The position numbers were made by a program, and so were the translations under genes. The notes below the pieces were generated by a model. That model was not told the DNA's origin, did no database searches, and saw only the letters and a list, made by a program, of their open reading frames with translations. From contig DIWG01000001.1 of assembly GCA_002423465.1 (NCBI GenBank), forward strand, positions 49,620-86,186: a DNA stretch of 36,567 bases. Reading direction: 5' to 3'. How positions within the stretch are numbered: the first letter of the stretch is position 1; each line of letters opens with the position of its first letter. The DNA comes from Syntrophaceae bacterium UBA6112 (GTDB taxonomy: Bacteria; Desulfobacterota; Syntrophia; Syntrophales; UBA5619). Shown piece by piece: positions 31,653-36,567 of this stretch.

Positions 31653-32471
31653 ATGTTCCGCTCTGCCCGGAAAGGCGCCATCGAATATATCGAGGTCGAG
31701 GAATTCTCGGCGACGGGTTTCGTGACCCATGCTTTTTGTACGCGGCGCGGCGGCGTGAGCGCCGGGCCTTATTCCAGCCTCAACCTGGGGTATCTTGCCG
31801 GCGACCGGGTGGAGGATGTCCATCGGAACCGGACCCTTGTCGAAGAGGCTTTTGGGGTTCCGGCCGGACGGCTGGTCCTGATGAAACAGGTCCACGGCGA
31901 CCGGATTCGCGTCCTTGATGACGACGGATCCCTCCCCGAGGGGGGTCCCGAATGCGACGGCCTGATCACCGGCCGGCCGGGGGTCGCCCTCGGGGTCCGG
32001 ACGGCGGATTGCGCGCCCCTCTTCTTTGTGGACCGCGCACGCCGGATCGTCGGGGCGGCCCATGCGGGCTGGCGGGGAACCGCCCTCGGCATCGCGGCGG
32101 CGATGGTGGAGACTCTCGCGGAACGGTTTTCCTCGCGCCGGGAGGATCTGTTCGCCGCCATCGGACCGGCGATCGGCCCCTGCTGCTATCAGGTTGACGT
32201 CCCCGTTTTTGAGGCCTTTTCCGCCATGCCCGGTGTGCGACGGTTTCTCCATCCCTGTCGAGAAAAGGGGCGATGGATGCTGGATCTGATTTCCGTCAAC
32301 CGGTTTCAGCTCCGGGAGGCGGGGGTGCCGTCCCATCATATCTTTTCCGGCGGTCTGTGCACCGCCTGCCGGCAGGATCTCTTCTTTTCGCACCGCGCCG
32401 GAGGGGGCCGTGCGGGCAGACAGATCAACCTCATCATGTTGCACGACGGGGATGAACCAAAAAATACTTGA
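31653..32471 (+). CDS. pgeF: Peptidoglycan editing factor / multicopper polyphenol oxidase family (YfiH, DUF152)
   Basis: A 272-residue protein of the YfiH/LACC1 family. Metal or active-site residues are visible in QVHGDRIRV (His81), RTADCAPLFF (Cys120) and AAHAGWRGTALGIA (His137). GPAIGPCCYQVD and a late SGGLCTACRQDLFFSHR complete the family pattern. In E. coli the protein corrects wrong amino acids in cell-wall precursors; related proteins act as purine nucleosidases or phosphorylases. AAAGGA lies just before the ATG, and it follows the rluD-type gene as in many genomes. The rho promoter overlaps its stop. Confidence 0.9.
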   Translation: MFRSARKGAIEYIEVEEFSATGFVTHAFCTRRGGVSAGPYSSLNLGYLAGDRVEDVHRNRTLVEEAFGVPAGRLVLMKQVHGDRIRVLDDDGSLPEGGPECDGLITGRPGVALGVRTADCAPLFFVDRARRIVGAAHAGWRGTALGIAAAMVETLAERFSSRREDLFAAIGPAIGPCCYQVDVPVFEAFSAMPGVRRFLHPCREKGRWMLDLISVNRFQLREAGVPSHHIFSGGLCTACRQDLFFSHRAGGGRAGRQINLIMLHDGDEPKNT

Positions 32472-32495
32472 CATTGGGGAACCATTGGGTATAGA
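32468..32495 (+). promoter_or_regulatory. Sigma70-type promoter for rho
   Basis: TTGACA (32468-32473) overlaps the pgeF stop codon; after a 16-bp spacer comes TATAGA (32490-32495). Transcription would begin near 32502, giving an untranslated leader of about 225 nt before rho. Confidence 0.55.
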
Positions 32496-32727
32496 TGAAA
32501 GTCAAAATTCAGAAAGGCGTATGCTAAGTCCTTCCTTATGGATCGAATCCAGAGATCAAATTAGCAACCCGAAAAAAATCCGTGCACCTCTTTAATAAGT
32601 CGTTACGTCATAAAAATCTGAAGTCATTTCTCATGGATTAAACGAGCTGAAAGCAATGGCAGTTTTTCATACGTGGCGGATGCCGTGCATCCGTGGACAT
32701 GAATCAACGCACCCATAGGAAACGAAA

Positions 32728-33975
32728 ATGCATATCGAAGACATCAAGCGACAGCCGATCAGTGAATTGGCAAAGCTGGCCAAAGAACTGGAAGTTCCGG
32801 GCGCCAGCGGCATGCGCAGACAGGATCTGATCTTTGCGATCCTGCAGACCCAGGCCGAGAAAAACGGTGTGATCTCCGGATCCGGCGTGCTGGAGATCCT
32901 GCCCGACGGCTTCGGATTCCTCCGCGCGGTGGATTACAACTACCTCCCCAGTCCGGACGACATCTACATCTCCCCGTCGCAGATCCGGCGGTTCAGCCTG
33001 CGGACGGGAGACACGGTTTCCGGCGAGGTCCGTCCCCCCAAGGAAGGGGAGAAGTACTTTGCCCTCCTGAAGGTGGACGAGGTCAACTTTGAGAGCCCGG
33101 AGGCGGCGCGCGACAAGATCCTCTTCGACAACCTGACCCCCCTCTATCCCGAGGAGAAACTGAACCTGGAATTCAATCCGGAAAACCTCTCCACGCGGAT
33201 CATGGACCTCTTCACCCCGATCGGCAAAGGGCAGCGCGGTCTGATCGTCTCCCCGCCGCGGGCCGGCAAGACCGTCCTGCTGCAGGACATCGCCCACAGC
33301 ATCACGGCCAACCACAAGGAGGTCGTCCTGATGGTGCTCCTGATCGACGAGCGACCGGAAGAGGTGACGGACATGCAGCGGAGCGTGGCCGGAGAGGTGA
33401 TCTCCTCCACGTTCGACGAACCGGCGACGCGCCATGTCCAGGTGGCCGAGATGGTCATCGAGAAGGCAAAGAGGCTCGTCGAGCACAAGAAGGATGTCGT
33501 CATCCTGCTGGACAGCATCACCCGTCTGGCCCGCGCCTACAACACGGTCGTGCCGCCCTCCGGCAAGGTCCTCTCCGGCGGCGTCGATTCCAATGCCCTC
33601 CACAAGCCGAAGCGATTCTTCGGGGCAGCCCGGAACATCGAGAACGGCGGCAGCCTGACGATCATCTCCACCGCGCTGATCGATACGGGGAGCCGCATGG
33701 ATGAAGTCATCTTCGAGGAATTCAAGGGAACCGGCAACATGGAGCTCCACCTGGATCGGCGCATCGCCGACCGACGGGTCTTCCCGGCGTTCGATCTGAT
33801 CCGTTCCGGGACGCGGAAGGAAGAGCTTCTAATCCCGAAGGCCAACCTCAACCGGATCTGGATCCTCCGGAGACTGCTCCAGGAGATGAACCCCGTCGAC
33901 GCGATGGAGTTCATTATGGACAAGGTTCGCAAGACGGAGAACAACAAGCTTTTCCTGGACTCGATGAACTCGTAG
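32728..33975 (+). CDS. rho: Transcription termination factor Rho
   Basis: A 415-residue hexameric RNA helicase that releases transcripts. The N-terminal helix bundle (MHIEDIKRQPISELAKLAKE) is followed by the RNA-binding cold-shock-like fold (LEILPDGFGFLR, YISPSQIRRF). The motor domain has Walker A SPPRAGKT (about 175-182), LLIDERPEEVTDMQR, the Q-loop-like DSITRLARAYN, and the C-terminal GSRMDEVIFEEFKGTGNMEL and DRRIADRRVFPA. Length and motifs are standard. AGGA is seven bases before the ATG. The long leader could allow autoregulation, as known for E. coli rho. Confidence 0.97.
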   Translation: MHIEDIKRQPISELAKLAKELEVPGASGMRRQDLIFAILQTQAEKNGVISGSGVLEILPDGFGFLRAVDYNYLPSPDDIYISPSQIRRFSLRTGDTVSGEVRPPKEGEKYFALLKVDEVNFESPEAARDKILFDNLTPLYPEEKLNLEFNPENLSTRIMDLFTPIGKGQRGLIVSPPRAGKTVLLQDIAHSITANHKEVVLMVLLIDERPEEVTDMQRSVAGEVISSTFDEPATRHVQVAEMVIEKAKRLVEHKKDVVILLDSITRLARAYNTVVPPSGKVLSGGVDSNALHKPKRFFGAARNIENGGSLTIISTALIDTGSRMDEVIFEEFKGTGNMELHLDRRIADRRVFPAFDLIRSGTRKEELLIPKANLNRIWILRRLLQEMNPVDAMEFIMDKVRKTENNKLFLDSMNS

Positions 33976-34047
33976 ATCCGTGTGGACGGCGCCGGTGCGG
34001 AACACCCGGGTAAAGCGCCGGAATCTATTCCCGGGAATAAATATTAC

Positions 34048-34075
34048 TTGAATTTGCCGTATAAATAATGATAAT
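34048..34075 (+). promoter_or_regulatory. Sigma70-type promoter for rpmE
   Basis: TTGAAT (34048-34053), a 16-bp spacer, then GATAAT (34070-34075), in an AT-rich patch after rho. Just before it, TATTCCCGGGAATA (34027-34040) is a perfect palindrome that could mark the end of the rho transcript, though no T run follows it. Confidence 0.5.
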
Positions 34076-34158
34076 CAGCACCGCCCGTCGATCAAAAGCG
34101 TGAAGCACGGTCGGAGAGGGCGCTCAGTGACTGATTTCAAGAAGAGGAAAGGTTCATT

Positions 34159-34371
34159 ATGAAGGAAGGAATTCATCCGGTATACAAGGAAACCACCATT
34201 ACCTGCGTCTGCGGGAATGTGATCCAGACGAGGTCCACCAAACAGGACATCAAGACGGAAATCTGTTCCCAGTGTCACCCTTTCATGACGGGGAAGCAGA
34301 AAATCATGGACACCGCAGGGCGTGTGGAGCGGTTCAACAGGAAGTACGCCGGCCTGGAGAAAAAGGCGTAG
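34159..34371 (+). CDS. rpmE: 50S ribosomal protein L31
   Basis: A 70-residue protein of the zinc-binding (C+) L31 form: TCVCGN (Cys16, Cys18) and CSQCHPF (Cys36, Cys39), then the family-typical MTGKQKIMDTAGRVERFNRKY. GAGGAAAGG six bases upstream supports the ATG. It lies between rho and prfA, an order often seen in proteobacteria. Confidence 0.96.
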   Translation: MKEGIHPVYKETTITCVCGNVIQTRSTKQDIKTEICSQCHPFMTGKQKIMDTAGRVERFNRKYAGLEKKA

Positions 34372-34464
34372 CGTTGGTTTTCCGAACGCCTTTCAATTTT
34401 TCCAAACTGGGGGTTCCTGCGGCGCTGGCGAGTGCGGGTTCTCCTGTCTCTGAAATTTCGGGAT

Positions 34465-34490
34465 GGCGCCGGGGCTGTCGGCGCCGTTTT
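34465..34490 (+). terminator. Weak hairpin before prfA
   Basis: GGCGCC (34465-34470), 9-nt loop, GGCGCC (34480-34485), then GTTTT. It may attenuate read-through from rpmE into prfA. The stem is only six pairs. Confidence 0.3.
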
Positions 34491-34524
34491 CCGGAACATT
34501 CCCCGTTTTCGTAAGCAGGTTGAA

Positions 34525-35595
34525 ATGTTTTCTCGGCTGAAGGATATCGAATCCCGGTACCGGGATTTGGAGCAGCTTCTGAGCGACCCGGCCGTCGTCG
34601 GCAAGCAGGGAGTCTATCAGAAATATGCCAAGGAACATTCCGATCTCAACCCCCTGGTCGAAACTTTCCGCGAATACGAAAAAACCAGACTCCGTATCGA
34701 TGAGGATCAGGCGCTCCTTCGGGAGAACGATGAAGATTTGCGGGAGCTCGCCCGCGAGGAGCTGCCCCAGTTGCAGGACTCTTTGGAGTCTCTCACGGAG
34801 AGGCTGCGGGTTCTTCTGCTGCCCCGGGACCCGAACGACGACAAGAACGTCTTCCTCGAGATCCGGGCGGGCACGGGGGGTGATGAGGCGGGGCTTTTCG
34901 CGGAAGACCTCTTCCGGATGTACGCCCGCTTTGCGGAGACCTCCGGCTGGAAGGTCGAGGTGATGAACAGCACCCCCGCAGGCGGGATGGGCGGATTCAA
35001 GGAGATCATCGCAATGGTTGCGGGGAAAGGCGCCTACAGCCGGCTGAAGTACGAGAGCGGCGTCCACCGGGTCCAGCGGGTGCCGATCACGGAGGCGCAG
35101 GGGCGGATTCATACTTCGGCCGTGACGGTGGCGATCCTCCCGGAGGCGGATGAGGTGGATCTTCAGATCGATCCCAACGACCTGCGGATCGACGTCTTCC
35201 ATTCGAGCGGCCACGGCGGCCAGAGCGTCAACACGACCGATTCTGCCGTCCGGATCGTCCATTTGCCGACCGGCCTGATCGTCACCTGCCAGGATGAAAA
35301 ATCCCAGCTCAAAAACAAGCACAAGGCGATGAAGGTTCTCCGGGCAAGGCTCCTCGATGCGGCGGTGAAGAAACACAACGACGCGATTTCCGAGACGAGA
35401 AAGAGCCAGGTGGGAAGCGGGGACCGGAGCGAACGGATCCGGACCTACAATTTCCCGCAGGGGCGGGTGACGGACCACCGGATCGGCCTCACCTCCCACA
35501 GCCTGGAAAATTTCCTGAACGGCGATATCCGGTTCATGATCGACGCGCTGGAGACCCATTTCCAGGCGGACGCGCTCCAGCAGCAGAAGCAATGA
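34525..35595 (+). CDS. prfA: Peptide chain release factor 1
   Basis: A 356-residue factor that ends translation at UAA and UAG. The stop-codon recognition motif P-x-T is present as VPITE (Pro187-Ile-Thr189) and the catalytic GGQ is in SSGHGGQSVNTTDS (231-233). The N-terminal domain (MFSRLKDIESRYRDLEQLLS) and length are normal. ATG 34525 is preferred over an upstream in-frame start because AGGT lies just before it and the protein then matches the family start. prmC, whose product methylates this GGQ glutamine, follows 94 bp later. Confidence 0.96.
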   Translation: MFSRLKDIESRYRDLEQLLSDPAVVGKQGVYQKYAKEHSDLNPLVETFREYEKTRLRIDEDQALLRENDEDLRELAREELPQLQDSLESLTERLRVLLLPRDPNDDKNVFLEIRAGTGGDEAGLFAEDLFRMYARFAETSGWKVEVMNSTPAGGMGGFKEIIAMVAGKGAYSRLKYESGVHRVQRVPITEAQGRIHTSAVTVAILPEADEVDLQIDPNDLRIDVFHSSGHGGQSVNTTDSAVRIVHLPTGLIVTCQDEKSQLKNKHKAMKVLRARLLDAAVKKHNDAISETRKSQVGSGDRSERIRTYNFPQGRVTDHRIGLTSHSLENFLNGDIRFMIDALETHFQADALQQQKQ

Positions 35596-35619
35596 TGGCG
35601 GCTTGTTCCGCGGACATGC

Positions 35620-35646
35620 GGGGACACCTCGCCGCAAGGTGTCCCC
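35620..35646 (+). repeat. Hairpin 1 in the prfA-prmC gap
   Basis: GGGGACACCT (35620-35629), 7-nt loop, AGGTGTCCCC (35637-35646): a perfect 10-bp stem. It shares GTGTCCCC with the loop region of the hairpin that follows immediately. Confidence 0.7.
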
Positions 35647-35671
35647 GGGATCGGAACGTGTCCCCGATCCC
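35647..35671 (+). repeat. Hairpin 2 in the prfA-prmC gap
   Basis: GGGATCGG (35647-35654), 9-nt loop containing the start of another GTGTCCCC, then CCGATCCC (35664-35671). It ends 18 bases before the prmC start, where no strong ribosome site is visible. Confidence 0.65.
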
Positions 35672-35689
35672 CGATGAAAGTCCCCGACC

Positions 35690-36544
35690 ATGACGGATAT
35701 CCGGACCATCCTCCAGCGGACGACCCGCAGCCTGACCGAGGCGGGCAGCCCCTCCCCGCGGCTCGACGCCGAGGTTCTCCTGATGCGCTTCCTGGAGATC
35801 GACCGTCTGCAGCTCTGCCTGCAACCGGAAAGGGAACTGTCGGAAGGGGATGCCGTCGGGTTTGCGGGCTGGGTCGAGAGACGCATCATGGGCGAGCCTG
35901 TCGCTTACATTCTCGGGGAGAAGGAGTTCTGGTCGCTCCGCTTCGAGGTCAGCCGCGAGGTCCTGATCCCGCGGCCGGAAACGGAATGCCTCGTCGAGGA
36001 GATCCTGCGGTTTTGCCGGCCCCCGGGGGAGGGTCTGCGGGTTATCGATATCGGGACCGGGAGCGGCGTGATCGCCGTCGTTCTCTCGCGGGAACTGCCC
36101 GCGGCCCGGGTGGTTGCTACGGACCTCTCGGCGGGGGCAATCGCGGTCGCCCGCGGGAACGCTCTGGCCCATGGCGTGGCCGAACGGATGGATTTTTTTC
36201 CAGGGGATCTGCTGGCGGCGGTTTCCGGCGATTTTGACATCATCTGTTCCAATCCGCCCTACATTCCCGAGGATGAATATGCTATCCTGCCCGCGGGGAT
36301 CCGGGATTTCGAACCCCGCGGGGCGCTGATCGCCGGTCCGGACGGGTTGGACTTTCACCGGAGAATCATCCGGGAGGGGTTGAACCGCCTGAAGGCGGGC
36401 GGCAGGATCTTCCTGGAGATCGGCGAGGGACAGCGCAATCCGGTCGAGGCGCTCTTCCGGGACGAGGGTGGTTACGACGATATCTCCTTCCGGAAGGACT
36501 ACGGCGGAATCGACCGTGTCGTGTCGGCGCAGAAATATAATTAG
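35690..36544 (+). CDS. prmC: Release factor N5-glutamine methyltransferase
   Basis: A 284-residue SAM-dependent enzyme that methylates the Gln of the GGQ motif in release factors. The N-terminal helical domain (ARLDAEVLL-like LDAEVLLMRFLEIDR) is followed by PVAYILGEKEFW, LIPRPETECLVEE, the SAM-binding VIDIGTGSGVIAVVLSREL, and the substrate-binding NPPY at 188-191. The order prfA-prmC is common and functionally sensible. The ATG at 35690 has only a weak ribosome site because the upstream 90 bp are occupied by two hairpins. The stop TAG overlaps another small palindrome. Confidence 0.95.
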   Translation: MTDIRTILQRTTRSLTEAGSPSPRLDAEVLLMRFLEIDRLQLCLQPERELSEGDAVGFAGWVERRIMGEPVAYILGEKEFWSLRFEVSREVLIPRPETECLVEEILRFCRPPGEGLRVIDIGTGSGVIAVVLSRELPAARVVATDLSAGAIAVARGNALAHGVAERMDFFPGDLLAAVSGDFDIICSNPPYIPEDEYAILPAGIRDFEPRGALIAGPDGLDFHRRIIREGLNRLKAGGRIFLEIGEGQRNPVEALFRDEGGYDDISFRKDYGGIDRVVSAQKYN

Positions 36545-36563
36545 GGACAGCGCCCTATTATTT
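36542..36563 (+). terminator. Small palindrome at the prmC stop
   Basis: TAGGG-acagcg-CCCTA (36542-36557) followed by TTATTT. A 5-bp stem with a T-rich tail could be a weak terminator. The GGGACA core recalls the hairpins before prmC. The window ends four bases later. Confidence 0.3.
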
Positions 36564-36567
36564 CCGG

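Noticed and set aside
29868..32474. An 868-codon minus-strand open frame
   Set aside because: Opposite selA, rluD and pgeF, all of which carry clear family motifs.

Overview
The window is high-GC, densely packed bacterial DNA. Gene content suggests an anaerobic delta-type proteobacterium (Desulfobacterota, perhaps Syntrophales-like). The clues are the end of a 2-hydroxyacyl-CoA dehydratase gene, a TAXI-type TRAP uptake operon, SelA (selenocysteine synthesis), a sigma54-type -24/-12 promoter, and a housekeeping block of rluD, pgeF, rho, rpmE, prfA and prmC. The lineage is inferred from gene families only; there is no rRNA or other marker that settles it.

Layout. 1-4.8 kb (+): the dehydratase end and an M20 peptidase, then a three-gene regulatory/transport set. 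That set is a membrane-anchored SpoIIE-type phosphatase, a STAS anti-sigma-antagonist-like protein, and an NCS2 nucleobase permease whose C-terminus looks like a degenerate RsbW/HATPase domain. A strong terminator closes this block. 4.96-9.6 kb (+): a sigma54-like promoter followed by TolC, MacA-like adaptor, MacB-like ATPase and MacB-like permease, a tripartite export system. 9.6-12.8 kb (+): a sigma70-like promoter, a PstS-like periplasmic binding protein and a membrane PAS-GGDEF-EAL protein, probably a signal-to-c-di-GMP pair.

12.9-17.1 kb (-): an accessory region. It holds a secreted C45-type Ntn-hydrolase, a truncated gene remnant, a VOC protein, a SnoaL/DUF4440-like lipoprotein, a MazF-type toxin with a ribbon-helix-helix antitoxin, an unknown short ORF, a LacA/Maa-type acetyltransferase and a zinc-ribbon membrane protein. 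The central part (about 14.15-16.1 kb) is clearly more AT-rich than its surroundings and begins at a visible junction that cuts off an older gene. 17.2-22.5 kb (-): a TAXI-TRAP operon (binding protein, DUF1850, 928-residue fused permease) ending in a DapB-like NAD(P)-dependent dehydrogenase, with strong hairpins inside and after it.

22.6-25.5 kb: a small membrane protein with a structured leader, a convergent peptide deformylase, and a coproporphyrinogen oxidase-like radical SAM enzyme. 25.5-29.0 kb (+): a 1168-residue predicted lipoprotein made of about 35 near-identical HEAT repeats. 29.0-36.5 kb (+): selA, rluD family, pgeF, rho, rpmE, prfA and prmC, with tandem palindromes around prmC.

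The most unusual observation is the SpoIIE/STAS/permease set. All three roles of a partner-switching circuit seem present, but the anti-sigma/kinase-like module is fused to a transporter rather than acting on a sigma factor. Secondary points are the HEAT-repeat lipoprotein, the sigma54-driven export operon, the solute-binding/c-di-GMP pair, and the TRAP operon carrying its own dehydrogenase.
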